Source: Lepus europaeus (taxonomy: Eukaryota > Chordata > Mammalia > Lagomorpha > Leporidae). Taken from it: a stretch of 64,000 nucleotides of DNA. Positions 25,047 through 37,047 of the stretch are shown piece after piece; the stretch's first letter is position 1; each line of letters starts with the position of its first letter. The notes below the pieces were generated by a model, which had not been told where the DNA came from, searched no databases, and was given only the letters and a program-made list of their open reading frames with translations. Location: assembly GCF_033115175.1 (NCBI RefSeq), contig NC_084833.1, forward strand, positions 54,274,716-54,338,715, given 5' to 3'. The position numbers and the translations under genes were made by a program.

Positions 25047-25395
25047 TTTTTTTTTTTTTTTTTTTTTTGACAGGCAGAGTGGACAGTGAGAGAGAGAGAC
25101 AGAGAGAAAGGTCTTCCTTTTGCCGTTGGTTCACCCTCCAATGGCCGCCGCGGTAGCGCGCTGCGGCCGGCGCACCGCGCTGTTCCGATGGCAGGAGCCA
25201 GGTGCTTCTCCTGGTCTCCCATGGGGTGCAGGACCCAAGCACTTGGGCCATCCTCCACTGCACTCCCTGGCCACAGCAGAGAGCTGGCCTGGAAGAGGGG
25301 CAACCGGGACAGGATCGGTGCCCCAACCGGGACTAGAACCCGGTGTGCCGGCGCCGCAAGGCGGAGGATTAGCCTGTTGAGCCACGGCGCCGGCC
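25047..25395 (-). mobile_element. C-SINE, CTGTC-tail subfamily, young
   Basis: TTTTTGACAGGCAGAGTGGA to AGCCACGGCGCCGGCC, rich in intact CpG. GATAATTTTC flanks it at 25037-25046 and 25396-25405. Confidence 0.95.
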
Positions 25396-25653
25396 GATAA
25401 TTTTCATTTTTAAAAGCAGAACACAAAGTAGAAGTTACTGCTCAGCAAAACTATCTAAGGAAAATAACCTTGTGGACATTAGTTTATTAATAGACCTTTG
25501 GAGAACATATCTTTCTTAATATATTCACAGTTTAGGGGTGTGAGAATATAAATGTGTCAATAACAGTAAAAGTGTAACAAGGGACTAGTAAGTTCAGAGA
25601 AGAAATATGACCCATGTGTAAGTCAAAGAAGAACTCGGGAAAAATATATGAGT

Positions 25654-25815
25654 ATTTATTTATTTGACAGCCAGAGTGGACAGTGAGAGAGAGACAGAGA
25701 GAAAGGTCTTCCTTTTCCATTGGTTCACCCCCCAATGGCCACTGCTGCCTGCATGCTGCGACCTGCGCACCGCGCTTGTCTGAAGCCAGAAGCCAGGTGA
25801 GCAGTGGCGCCGGCC
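25654..25815 (-). mobile_element. C-SINE with large internal deletion
   Basis: Tail half (GACAGCCAGAGTGGACAGTG) joins directly to the last bases of the head (GTGGCGCCGGCC) after GAAGCCAGGTGAGCA. Both ends are intact and AATATATGAGT flanks it at 25643-25653 and 25816-25826. Confidence 0.92.
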
Positions 25816-25946
25816 AATATATGAGTCTTAAACCATGAATCCGAGTTTACCTGGTGACTAAGTTGTTTTGTTTCGTGTGTGGCCCAAGATTCCTAGCAAA
25901 TTTGAAATTTTGAGGACCCTTTGAAAATTAGAAGATAGATGCTATT

Positions 25947-26090
25947 AGGGGCTGGTGATACGGTGTAGTGAATAAAGCTGCTACTTGTAATACCGGCCTC
26001 CCACGTGGGCACTGGTTCGTGTCTGTTTGTCTCTTTCTAACTCTGACTTTCAAAATGAGTAAATAAATCTTAAAAAAAAAAAAAAAAAGA
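25947..26090 (+). mobile_element. C-SINE with large internal deletion
   Basis: Head GGGGCTGGTGATACGGTGTA runs to GGGCACTGGTTCGTGTCTG and then jumps to the CT-rich end and AAATAAATCTT tail. Confidence 0.88.
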
Positions 26091-26610
26091 AGGGATTAAA
26101 TAGATAAAGCAGGAATAAGGGTTCAGGCTTAAAGTTGATAGAAACGTGTAATTGGGGAATGGGAGTAAGGGAGGCACAGTGTTCTAGAACACCGTAAGGA
26201 GTGTTGGGCAATAGAATTTGAAACCTCTGATTGAATTGGCTTCTTCTCCCTTTTACTCTTCTTCAAAGCTGATGGTACCTGCAAATTGTATTTTTCCCCA
26301 CCTAGCTATGTGAGTCTGGAAATTTAAGACAGATAAGCCGGGTGATATCATGGTTTCATCAGGAAAGGAAGCCTCACTTCATATACACTGGCATGCCCTG
26401 TCAAAGATGACATCTTGTCCCTCCCTCACAATCAGAGCAAGCTATAGTAAACAGACAGCATCATACACAGAGAAGATGAGAGCAAAACCAAGAATTATCA
26501 AATACCCAAGGAGACTCTTGCCATGAAAATGTGTCACCAACCAATAAACAAAGAACTAACACCAAAGCGGATAATTATAAGAGTAAACAAAGGAGGATTT
26601 TTAAAATCAG
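26091..26610. other. Intergenic, no gene seen
   Basis: AT-rich; nothing recognised. Confidence 0.5.
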
Positions 26611-26700
26611 ATATGTACTTAGTGCATACTGAGTGTGGGGTCAGGCATTGTTCTAAGTACCTTACATGTATTTTTAATTTAATATTTATATAGAATATTC
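26610..26700 (-). repeat. MIR 3' end fragment
   Basis: GGCATTGTTCTAAGTACCTT followed by ACATGTATTTTTAATTT is the complement of the MIR 3' end. Confidence 0.55.
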
Positions 26701-27012
26701 CTCAGAAGAATGATAAGAATAACTTTTATGAAAAACAATGAGCTAAAGATTATTAAAATTGAAAAATGAACTAAACAGTGAATGGACTTTCATGAAGAGC
26801 AAATTGACAAAACTGGAAAAATAAGCTGAAGAATTATTCCAAAGGAACAAAATTACTAAGAGAGGGTGATTTAAGAGACAGGTAAATTTAGAGATTCCAG
26901 TATCTTTTGCATAGTTCCAAAGAGACAACATAGAATACTAAGAAGGAAATAATTGGGTACATGATGGAAGAAAAAGTTCTGGTATTATATATGTAATGCT
27001 ACTTGCATTTCT

Positions 27013-27242
27013 TTTTCTTTCTTTCTCTCTTTTTTTTTTTTGGACAGGCAGAGTTAGACTGTGAGAGAGAGAAAGACAGAGACAGAGAGAAAGGTCTTCT
27101 TTCCATTGGTTCAACCCCCAAATGGCTGCTACGGCCAGCGTGTTGCGCTGATCCAAAGCCAGGAGCCAGGTGCTTCCTCCTGGTCTCCCATGCAGGTGCA
27201 GGGCCCAAACACTTGGGCCATCCTCCACTGCCTTCCTGGGCT
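27013..27242 (-). mobile_element. 5'-truncated C-SINE
   Basis: Tail and body are present, but the element stops at CACTGCCTTCCTGGG, so the tRNA-like head is missing. The perfect 15-bp duplication GCTACTTGCATTTCT lies at 26998-27012 and 27243-27257, so truncation happened at insertion, as with L1-driven reverse transcription. Confidence 0.93.
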
Positions 27243-27554
27243 GCTACTTGCATTTCTAAATATAATAAAACATATGAGTGCATCTTATTTTTTTTCCAGA
27301 TTGAATCTACAATTTCATCAATTTTGTATATATCTCTGAACTTTAATATGTACTCTGTTTTCATGATTACTGTGCTTGTTTTTTAAACGTTTTTGTTTTG
27401 AAATTAAGGTTTACAGAAAAATTACAAAAATAGTAGATACTCTTTAGCTGATTTCCTCTTATATTAAACCCATAGTAAAATTATCAGAATTAATAAATTA
27501 AGTACAATACCATTAGCTATAGATTAGAACTACATCATGTATAAACTAGAGCAG

Positions 27555-27880
27555 ATGGGCTGGTGTTGTGGCATAGCAGTAAAGCCTGCAGTGCCGGCTT
27601 CCCATATGGGCGCCTGTTTGAGACCTGGCTGCTCCACATCTGATCCAGCTGTCTGCTATGGCCTAGGAAAGCAGTAAGATGGCCCAAGTCCTTGGGCTCC
27701 TACACCCACGTGGGAGACCCGGAAGAAGCTCCTGGCTCCTGACTGGGTCAGCGCAGCTCCAGCTATTGCGACCAATTGGGGAGTGAACCAGCAGATAGAA
27801 GACCTCTCTCTCTGCCTCTCCTTCTCTCTGTGTAACTCTGACTTTCAAATAAATAAATAAATCTTTAAATAAAAAAAAAG
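27555..27880 (+). mobile_element. C-SINE, full length
   Basis: Head TGGGCTGGTGTTGTGGCATA to AAATAAATAAATAAATCTTT. CTAGAGCAG at 27545-27553 and 27882-27890. Confidence 0.92.
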
Positions 27881-27890
27881 GCTAGAGCAG

Positions 27891-28502
27891 AAAACAAATC
27901 AATGAGAATGATTAACATGTGTAGATATATACAGAATAAGACAAAGCAGAGAGGTAGGTACTGTGTCATTCTATAACTGGTCTTGAGGTCACTGTTCACA
28001 GCACTCTTCCATCATCATCTATCTTATGTTCATTTTGCCAGTTTCAGCTGGTTGAAGTTTTCACATAATATGGTAATTTTTATTCTGGAGAAATTGTAGT
28101 TCTTGGTGGTTCTGCTTGAATTGGATTGATTTAATCTATTAACTTACTACTGTAGATGGCAATGCCAGCAAGTGACCCAAAGCATCCTCTAGGGACTTGC
28201 TCCTCTCCCCATTGCACCAATGGAATGAAGAGACCAAAATAAATCAACTGCTAGTATAAACTTCCAGTTAAATGGAACCATTCTTGGGTTTTCTGGGGGT
28301 AGAGAATTGCTTCTTTGATATTAAGACCTCTAAATAGGCAAAGCCCAAAAGTTATGGGACTAGGAAGCAAAAACATTCCAAGAGTACATCAGTAGGTATA
28401 ATAGAGAGGTTTATCTCATTTGTGAGTTTTCCAGCTGATATACATAAGAGAGAAACAGTGCATTAGGTCGGTTGCTGGTGCACAGCACTAAATATTCTAA
28501 GA
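27891..28502. other. Intergenic, no gene seen
   Basis: AT-rich; nothing recognised. Confidence 0.5.
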
Positions 28503-28620
28503 CAGGAGTTGGCAATTTTGGTCTGTAAAGGGCCAAATAGTACATAGTCCAGGCTTTAAGGGCTGCATGTGGTATCTGTCACATACTGTTTCTGTTTACT
28601 TCCTTAAAAATGTAAAAACT

Positions 28621-28913
28621 ATTTTTTTTAAGTTTTTATATATTTATTTGAGAGGTAGAGTTACAGAGAGAGGGAAGGACAGAAAGAAAGGTCTTCTATC
28701 CACTGTTCACTCCCCAAATGGCCATAATGGCTGGGCTAGGCTGATGCAAAGCCAGGAGCCAGGAGCTTCCTCTGGGTCTTCCATGCGGGTGCAGAGGCCC
28801 AAGTGCCATCTTCTACTGCTTTCCCAGGCCATAGCAGAGAGCTGGACTGGAAGAGGAGCAGCCGGGATACAAACTGACGCCCATGTGAGATGCTGGTGCC
28901 GCAGGTGAAGGCT
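28621..28913 (-). mobile_element. C-SINE nested in hAT element
   Basis: ATATTTATTTGAGAGGTAGA to GCCGCAGGTGAAGGC; the outermost head bases are missing. Confidence 0.87.
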
Positions 28914-28930
28914 TCCTAAAAATCATTCTT

Positions 28931-28973
28931 TTTTTTTTTAAAGGATTTTTTTTAATTTGACAGGTAGAGTTAC

Positions 28974-29012
<39 letters not shown>

Positions 29013-29268
29013 AAAGTCTTCCTTCTGTTGGTTCACCCCCCAAATGGCTGCTATGGCCAGCGCTGCGCCAATCCAAAGCCAGGAGCCAGGTGCTTCTTCC
29101 TGGTCTCCCATGTGGGCGCAGGGCCCAAGGACTTGGGCCATCCTCCACTGCCTTCCTGGGCCACAGCAGAGAGCTGGTTGAGGAACAACCGGGACTAGAA
29201 CCCGGTGCCCATATGGGATGCCCGCGCCGCAGGCGGAGGATTAACCAAGAGAGCCATGGCGGCGGCCC
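28931..29268 (-). mobile_element. C-SINE nested in hAT element
   Basis: Tail complement AATTTGACAGGTAGAGTTAC and head complement CATGGCGGCGGCCCC. The perfect 16-bp duplication CCTAAAAATCATTCTT lies at 28915-28930 and 29269-29284. A (GA)n block is at 28980-29008. Confidence 0.95.
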
Positions 29269-29348
29269 CCTAAAAATCATTCTTAAAGTCTAAACAAAAG
29301 CAGAATGCAAGCCATATTTGCCCTTAGAGTGTAATTTGTTAATCCCTG

Positions 29349-30040
29349 CCATAGGACAATATTGTATTCTTGCAAAATGTTCCCTCCCTGCTAGCACTGG
29401 AACTGAGTCTTCAAAAAGCCAATCAGAAGTTTCTAAAGGCCAACTGTGTCTGCATAATGGGATACACTGTACAGTAAGACAAGTGAATCCTGTGAGTATA
29501 GTATTCTGGGTCACCAGGGATTAACACTATTGTCAGATAATCCCTTAAGAGTCAAGATACTTCCCTTCTCACTGTGTCAGTTTTACCCTGGTAAATAGCT
29601 GTATGTCCCTTTTGGAGTAAACTAAGAGATTTGTACAACATACTTTTAATGTACTCACAAGGTCCTTTCGCAAAGAGACAGCATACTCTGTACACAAGGG
29701 CTTCTTGAGTAAACTTCCCAGGACTGGGAAATGGATGAGGACTATTACTCTTAGTGATATTTAGTTAGGCCTCTATTTTCCGGCCTAGATTTTGTTCATT
29801 GGCATAAATCTTTTAAGTCCTTAGTGAGCTGCTCATCTATTTTATGTGCTAGAAACTCTGATCAATTAGACCCTACCCAAGATTTCTTTAGGTTAAACCT
29901 TTCAATCATCAGTTTGATTTTATTTGGTCATTGTGTGCAGTGTGACTATGGCAGTTATATTGTGCTACCACGCCTCTGCAACCTCAGGGTCCCTTAACCA
30001 TCATTGAAATTGGACCAATTTCAGCACCATCATAGACAAT
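29349..30040. other. Intergenic, no gene seen
   Basis: Nothing recognised; no CpG island. Confidence 0.5.
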
Positions 30041-30042
30041 GT

Positions 30043-30372
30043 TTTTTTTTTTTTAAAAAAAAAAAAAAGGCATGTATTTGAGAGGCAGAGAGAGAGAAAG
30101 CTCTTCCATCCACTGGTTCATTCCCCAAATGGCCACAACAGCCAGAGCTAGGCCAATCCAGAGCCAGGAGCCAGGAGCCAGGAGCCAGGAGCTTCTTCCA
30201 GGTCTCCCAGGTGAGTGCAGGAGCCCAAGCACTTGGCCATCGTCTATTGCTTCCCCAGGCTATAGCAGAGGGCTGGATTGGAAATGGAGCAGTTGGGTCT
30301 TGGACTGGTGCCCATAAAGGATGCCAGTACTGCAGGCAGCAGCTTTACTCGCCATACCACAGCGCCAGTCTC
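30043..30372 (-). mobile_element. C-SINE with internal 8-bp tandem
   Basis: T-run/A-run hairpin-like tail, then GAGAGGCAGAGAGAGAGAAA to ACCACAGCGCCAGTC. AGCCAGG is repeated four times at about 30163-30190. Confidence 0.9.
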
Positions 30373-30386
30373 TATCATATACAATC

Positions 30387-30703
30387 ATTTTTTTTTCTGA
30401 CAGGCAGAGTGGACAGTGAGAGAGAGAGAGACAGAGAGAAAGGTCTTCCTCTTGCCGTTGGTTCACCCTCCAATGGCCGCCGTGGCTGGCGCACCATGCT
30501 GATCCGAAGGCTTCTCCTGGTCTCCCATGGGGTGCAGGGCCCAAGCACTTGGGCCATCCTCCACTGCCTTCCCGGGCCACAGCAGAGAGCTGGCCTGGAA
30601 GAGGAGCAACCGGGACAAAATCTGGTGCCCCGACCGGGACTAGAACCTGGTGTGCCGGCGCCGCAAGGCAGAGGATTAGCCTATTGGGCCACGGCACCGG
30701 GCA
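30387..30703 (-). mobile_element. C-SINE, CTGTC-tail subfamily
   Basis: TCTGACAGGCAGAGTGGACA to GCCACGGCACCGGGCA. ATATACAATC flanks it at 30377-30386 and 30704-30713. Confidence 0.95.
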
Positions 30704-30713
30704 ATATACAATC

Positions 30714-31289
30714 TTTATCCCCAGACATTACAGTCATGTTCAGGGACATTTGTATTATCCTTACCAATCTTCTTCATTCTATGATATTAAGATAATATGC
30801 TAGAAGCCCCGTTGGGGACTTAGGAGTGGATGATCCAATACAAATAACTCATTTCAGGCCTCTAAAGCTTGTCTTCAACATTGTATCAGGGCATTTATGG
30901 CAACTCAACTTTATTTAGTTTCAGTCACCCATTGAGTCTAGTTTTCTGTTAACCAATTGAGAATAAGTAAAACACTCCTAGCTACCTTAACTAGTATGAC
31001 TCTTGAATCTCTAGTAAGTGTTCTCACACCAATAAACTCAGCCCAATATTAAATTATAGTGTTCTTTCGTTGATCTTGTACCCTCAGGGTCCAGAGTCTT
31101 TATTATATTCACAAGATGTTTACTACTGCCAAGTTAGCTAAATCTTGCCATTCTTCTGGCACGTAATCCTTCTCTACCCAGATTTATTTTGTAATTTGTC
31201 TCCTAGAGCTTTCTGGGTCTGACTCAAATTTATATGTCTGTAGTTAGGAGATATGGTGGAAAAGAAAAATAGATACTTCTTTGAAAGAT
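30714..31289. other. Intergenic, no gene seen
   Basis: Nothing recognised. Confidence 0.5.
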
Positions 31290-31755
31290 AAGGCCTGTAT
31301 TTTCTATTATATGGCAAATTACCCAAAATTTAGCAGCTGAAATGGAAATCATTATCTCATAATTTATTTGAGTCTGAAATCTGGAATTGGGTCAGCTGGG
31401 TGATTCTGTCTCAGGTTCCCTCATAAGGTTAGGAGCAAGATGTCAACTGGGACAATAGTCATCATAAGACTTGACTGGGTCTAGAGGCCCTGCTTCCAAG
31501 GGGGCTCACTCCTATGCCTGGCAAATTAGTGCTGGTTTGTTAGTGGGAGGCCTCAGTTCCTCACCATATGGCATGTCCTCATAACATGGCACCTGACTTA
31601 ACCCAGATCTAAGAGAGAATAAGCAAACTGCATTATCTTTTTGTGACAGCCTCAGGAGTCACACACCATCATTTCTGCAATATTTAATAGATTACATGTG
31701 GTCATTTAATACTAGAAGGTGGATATCATTGGGACCTTCTTGGAGACTGATTACC
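31290..31755. repeat. Old interspersed repeat
   Basis: CAAATTACCCAAAATTTAGC, GGGCCTCAGTTCC-like blocks and TCACACACCATCATTTCTGC resemble the repeat at 24,000-24,725; family not assigned. Confidence 0.5.
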
Positions 31756-31855
31756 TTAAGATCAAAATAGGGTTTTCAAGAAAGATAAGGCCAGCCTTAT
31801 CAGGGGAAGAAGGAGATTGCCTCTATAAGCAAGGGCTACTCTGTGAATTTTTAAA

Positions 31856-32156
31856 ATTAATTAATTAATTTATGTGAAAGGCAGAATGACAAAGAGAGGG
31901 AGAGGAGAGACAGATATTCTACCTGTTGGTTCATTCCTCGGATGTCCACAACAGCAGGGACTGAAGCCAGGATCCTGGACCTCCATCCAGGTCTCCTACT
32001 TGGGTGGCAAGGGCTCAAATACTTGGGCCATCATCTGCTGCTTTCCCAGGCACATTAACGGAGTTGGATCAGAAGAGGAGCAGTTGAGCTCTAAACCAGC
32101 ATATGAGATGCCAGTGTTACAAGCAGCAGCTTAACCCTCTGTGCCACAACTCTGAC
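31856..32156 (-). mobile_element. C-SINE, diverged
   Basis: AATTAATTAATTTATGTGAA tail complement to GTGCCACAACTCTGAC head complement. Confidence 0.85.
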
Positions 32157-32213
32157 TCCACTCAGTGGATTCTGGAAAAACAGGATGCTATTTTTGTAAT
32201 TCTATTCTTTTCT

Positions 32214-32565
32214 TTTCTTTTCTTTTCTTTTTTTTTGACAGGCAGAGTGGACAGTGAGAGAGAGAGACAGAGAGAAAGGTCTTCCTTTGCCGTTGGTTCA
32301 CCCTCCAATAGCCGCCGTGGCCAGCGCGCTGCAGCCAGCACATCGCGCTGATCCGAAGGCAGGAGCCAGGTGCTTCTCCTGGTCTCCCATGGGGTGCAGG
32401 GCCCAAGCACTTGGGCCATCCTCCACTGCACTCCCGGGCCACAGCAGAGAGCTGGCCTGGAAGAGGGGCAACTGGGACAGAATCCGGCGCCCCGACCGGG
32501 ACTAGAACCCGGTGTGCTGGCGCCGCAAGGTGGAGGATTAGCCTGTTGAGTCACGGCGCCGGCCC
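32214..32565 (-). mobile_element. C-SINE, CTGTC-tail subfamily, young
   Basis: TTTGACAGGCAGAGTGGACA to TCACGGCGCCGGCCC. TCTATTCTTTTCT flanks it at 32201-32213 and 32566-32578. The poly-T has a (TTTTC)n pattern. Confidence 0.95.
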
Positions 32566-32967
32566 TCTATTCTTTTCTAATCAGTGCCCTAACTTCCATA
32601 CCAGAGAACAAATAAAACTGTTAGTTCTACCTCAGTCTTAATTCAGCATTCTTCTGAATCAGATTCTGCTTATAATTTTTAGATCTGCACCTATAGGAGA
32701 TAAGGAATTTTTCAGGGCAATTATGGAAAACCTCTGGTTTTCTGAACATGCCCTGAGCTAAGGATTTGAAATCTTGAGCCTCTAATTTTCTTTTTTTGCA
32801 CAACCTCTGCCCTTGATTCCTTTTGCCTTTTAGTCTATCCCAGCAGCTAGTTGGTCTACCAAAGCCTTGCCTTTAATAAGCATTTTATTCCATATGACAA
32901 TAGAGAAATTGTTTAAGCAAAACAGAATTTTTAAAAAATTTGTATACAATTATCTTTGTTTATTTTA

Positions 32968-33274
32968 TTTGTTTTTATTACTTACTTATTTGAAAGGCAA
33001 AGTTATAAAGAGAGGGAGAGACAGATCTGCCTGCTGATTCACTCCCCAAATGGCCTGCAACATCCAGGGCTGGGCCAGGTAGAAGCTAGGAGCCTGGAAT
33101 TCCATCCAGGTCTCCCATATGGTTGGCAGGGGCCCAAATAGCCCATCTACTTTCCCAGGCACAATAGCAAGGAATTGGATGGAAAGTGGAGCAGCCGGAA
33201 CTCAAACCCATGCTCAGATGAAATGCCGCCATTACTGGCTGCAGCTTAACCCACAGCACCATGACACCAGCTCC
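32968..33274 (-). mobile_element. C-SINE, diverged
   Basis: ACTTATTTGAAAGGCAAAGT to ACCATGACACCAGCTCC. Confidence 0.87.
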
Positions 33275-35170
33275 CAGAATGTATTTTATTACATAACTAA
33301 AAATATATATAGATAGATGTGGATACAGGGATTTAAATGATGTCTGTAGGAATTTAGCCATTGCAGTCTCTCGTCTCTGCCTTCCTTTGTTGTATTTATT
33401 CCCAGGAAGATTCTCTCCACATGAAGGCAGAGATGACATCTGGCTTACTTATCAGCATAGCAATTCACAGATGATATTTCAATAACTGTCCACTGTGTAT
33501 TATGAATTACCAGTTCCTCTAGTGGCAGACTCTAACTGCCTTCAAATACAATCAAATCATTCCTGTTTCCTGGAAAGTCAGTTGCTTATAACTCTTCCTA
33601 TTCCTGCATCAATCAGTGTTCAGCAGTATAACACAGAATCTGGTCTAGTTTAGGCAAGAAGAGATTTAAAGCAAAAATTGAATGCTTGCAAAACCACTGA
33701 GAGAAGCAAGCTCTAGGATCAACTCTGGAACAACCTGTAGTGTTCATAACCACTTTCTACCATAATTAAAAGACCTCCAAATCCCATTGCTATAGGAACT
33801 CACTGCTATTATTCACACAACCATTTACTTCTGCTACTGCTACTGCTACCAAAAAAAAAAAAAAAAAAAGCTAGCTCCAGAATTATATCACTTCTGACAA
33901 GTCCACACAGTAAGTTAGAATCCATGCATCTTTCCTCACATGGCTTAGTTCTGAATCCATTTCTCACAAGATGTGTTGAACCAAATCATGTTTGGAATTC
34001 TGACTGAAATGCAGTCTGGGAAATACAATTTGTTAGCTTTCTAGCTTTTGCAGTTTAGGAAGGGGTTGGGCTCTTATAACATTCTCATACCATCAATCCA
34101 CACATTACTCTCATGACACTTTGTTCAGAGCAAGTGGTAGCATGTAAAATTGTTAGTTTTATTGGGTGTATTATGTTGAGAGTTCTTTAAAAACAGGGAT
34201 AAAGTTTTACTCTGTTTTAGGATAGTCTGCATTTACTAGTTCCTCCCTCAAACATAATCCCTCATTTATACACTGCTATTTTACAAACATGCAAATATCT
34301 ACTACAAACTTGGAAGTTTCTACTAAGGACTTTGGTGTCTCTGAGTATAAATGCATCCTTATACCATCTCTCTTTCAGGCAGACCATGCTCATTGTCTCC
34401 ACCCCACCCCTTACCAAAACTGAAATTTCCTTTACATCATTTCCTCTGTAATCACACCTTAGAAGACAGTATGGTGATTGAAAATATCAGGAATTTGGGG
34501 GGCAAACAGGGTTTAAATTTTGGCTTATTCATTTACTAGCTATATAACCCTGGGCAAGTTACTAATACCTCTAAACCTTAACTGTACAATGAAGATAGTG
34601 ATACCTAATATGGTATGAATTAGGTCAGATAATGTATGAAATTGGCCAACAGTAGACACTGTAATAAGTGGTATATAATATTAAAATATCTTCTCCTATC
34701 TCATATATGTAACTATGAGATTGAAAAGAATATAAGAGTATATCTAATCCAACTCCAAAATACTAACAAACCCAAAGCCAAAGGAAGTGAACTTTCATAT
34801 CTAGTTTCTACCTGTACCATATTATTTATGGCTCATGTCCTATATGTTGACAGTTTTACCTCAGGATCTATGGTAGACTTATTTGAGTAGATTTTTATCT
34901 TCTCTTTGAGTGAGACATTGTATGGAATCTTCTCTTGATCATTGGATATTTAGTCTGAATGACAAATCACTCATGCCTCACTCTGTAAAGGAAGTTTTTG
35001 CCCCAGCATTCTGGATTCCATGACACTCTCCTCCATCCCCACCCTTTCTAGACACCAGAATGTTTAATCTTGATGCCAACTATTTATCTCATCATAAGTG
35101 TAGATAGACTCAACTTTGGCTATTGAATCTCCTCTGTTGAACGCTCCCAACATGGTGGCAGCTTCTAATA
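33275..35170. other. Intergenic, mostly unassigned
   Basis: Contains an A-run at 33852-33870 and unclassified AT-rich DNA; a likely MIR is listed separately. No gene seen. Confidence 0.5.
34470..34645 (+). repeat. MIR
   Basis: ATTCATTTACTAGCTATATA, CCTGGGCAAGTTACTAATAC and CTGTACAATGAAGATAGTGA give the MIR core in order. Confidence 0.8.
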
Positions 35171-35384
35171 CAGTGGTTCTCAGCTGTGGATAACAGGGAT
35201 TTTTGTCCCTCAGGACATTTGGAAATGCTGTGAGACATTTTTGGATGTCACACTGGGAGGAATGTTCTGTATCTGGTGGTTAGATGCCAGGGATACTGCT
35301 AAACATCCTTAATGCACAGGATAGCCTTCCACAATAAGGATTATTTGGCCAAAATGTCAACAGTGTTGAGGTTGAGAAATCCTG
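35171..35384 (+). mobile_element. MER5A-type hAT element
   Basis: Begins CAGTGGTTCTCAGCTGTGG and ends GAGGTTGAGAAATCCTG. The interior (GATGCCAGGGATACTGCTAA, ACATCCTTAATGCACAGGAT) fits MER5A. Flanks TTCTAATA and AGTTAATT are a decayed 8-bp duplication at best. Confidence 0.85.
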
Positions 35385-35984
35385 AGTTAATTTTAGACCC
35401 AAGTCTCCTATACTTAGCTCTGTCTTAGAGTGTCATAACTCTCCAATAAGCTCTAAAATAAGATATCATCCCTTATTCCTGTCTGTAGCAACTTCTAACT
35501 CTGCCTTCATTAATGCTTTAATTGTTGTAGTCATCTAACAGCCTTTAAAATTTTTTTGTATGTTTATACATTGTCTCTCTAACAAAGCTATGAGCTCTTT
35601 GTTGACCCCATCTCCCCGCATTCTGTGGCCCTATTGCGTATAACGGTGTTAATCCATAAAAGAGCCTGGATTCGGGCCAGATCTTTCAGAATGCACTCAT
35701 TCTCTGGGCAAAGGCCCAGGAAAAAGGAGATAGGGTCCTTACCTAACCGAAATAGTCAACCCACTTGGAGTCAAGCAAATCAGATCTCTGGCTTCATGGA
35801 TTTCCATCTGTTCGCATCCATTCTTGAACATTCCTGATTTTTTTTTTTAATCTTTTGATTTCTTTCCACAGAGCGTTCTCTTCTGCTCATCTGTAACAGT
35901 ATTCTCCAATAATCCCTATAATACATTATTCTCCTTTCACAAGATATCACACTTTAATTTCTTTTTCAGTGTCTCTCTTCCCCC

Positions 35985-36108
35985 AAAGGCTTTTAGTTAC
36001 ATGAAGGCAAAGACCATTTCGGCCTTCCTCAGTAATATATCCCCCAGTGTCTTGGCAGAGTGCCTGGTACATAGTAGGCATTCAGTAAATATTGGATTAT
36101 GGCAACTT
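35985..36108 (+). repeat. L2 3' end
   Basis: ATGAAGGCAAAGACCATTTC then GAGTGCCTGGTACATAGTAG and CATTCAGTAAATATT is the L2 3' terminus. Confidence 0.75.
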
Positions 36109-36204
36109 TGTGCCTGGCCCCAAGTTATAGTCTCAAAGTTACATCTGACCGACATTAATAAATAACAAATTTTATCTTCCCTATTGTTAGTGTGCTTGAG
36201 GGCT

Positions 36205-36248
36205 TTGGTTTTGTTTTTTGGTTGTTTTTTGGTTTTTGGGTTTTTTTA
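36205..36248. repeat. GT-rich simple repeat
   Basis: Repeated TTTTTTGG/TTTTTGGG units. Confidence 0.75.
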
Positions 36249-36273
36249 CAAAATGAATGTTATTAAAACATAA

Positions 36274-36600
36274 TGAGGAGCCAGTGTTGTGGCACATTGG
36301 TTAAGTCACCATTTGCAAAGCAGCATCCCAACTCAGAGCACCAGTATGAGTCCCAGTGCTGCACTGCTTCTGATCCAGCTCCTTGTTAACATACCTGGGG
36401 AGGCAGTGAAGAATGGCCCAAGTTCTTGGGCCCCTGCCACCCATATGGAAGACCAGATTGTATTTCTTGGTTTCAACCTATACCATATTAGGCTGTTGTG
36501 GCCATTTGGGGAGTGAAACAGCAAATAAGATCTCTCTCTTCCTCTCTGTCACTCTGCTCTTCAAATAAATAAATAAATAAATAGAATGATAAATAAATCT
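36274..36600 (+). mobile_element. C-SINE, full length
   Basis: GAGGAGCCAGTGTTGTGGCA head to AAATAAATAAATAAATAAAT tail. Confidence 0.9.
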
Positions 36601-37047
36601 TTTGTAAAATCCTCTGAAGTAATAAACAACACACTCCAAAAAGTTCTACAAAGAAACTACAAAAAGGGAAATCCAAACTTCTGACATATAGCTTTCCTTC
36701 TGACACAGACTGATTATCTGTCAGTAGTCTGTTCCATAGCCTGCTTGTTGGTGTCATTTACCTAGAGTATCCATCCATTGTCCCCTTCCCTCTTTGAGGT
36801 CTCAGGTATGTAAGTCCTTAGGGAAATTGCACATGAGTGGGATAATGGGTCTGTTTTTGGGTGAATTGCTGCCCTACTCTTCTGGTGCCTGTTAGTTTTC
36901 TGTGTGTCTATGTGTTCCAATGAAGAATGGCAAGCCTCTTCAGTCAGTGAGGAAAAATTACACACTACTTTTTCCTAATCATGACCACTTCTTCCTAATT
37001 GTTTCCGTTACAGAAATTGTGATGCCAAATAAAGTATAAAACTCCAG
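36601..37047. other. Intergenic, no gene seen
   Basis: Nothing recognised. Confidence 0.5.

Larger units (their letters stand above)
28503..29348 (+). mobile_element. hAT-Charlie element split by two C-SINEs
   Basis: Left part CAGGAGTTGGCAATTTTGGT, CTGTAAAGGGCCAAATAG; right part GCCATATTTGCCCTTAGAG to TTGTTAATCCCTG. These are the two ends of the same MITE family as at 11,469-11,673, in opposite orientation, with two C-SINEs inside. Confidence 0.72.

Noticed and set aside
25047-25395. tRNA-gene-like A and B boxes in the heads of young C-SINEs
   Set aside because: The boxes are the tRNA-derived SINE promoter; no cloverleaf with acceptor stem can be closed.
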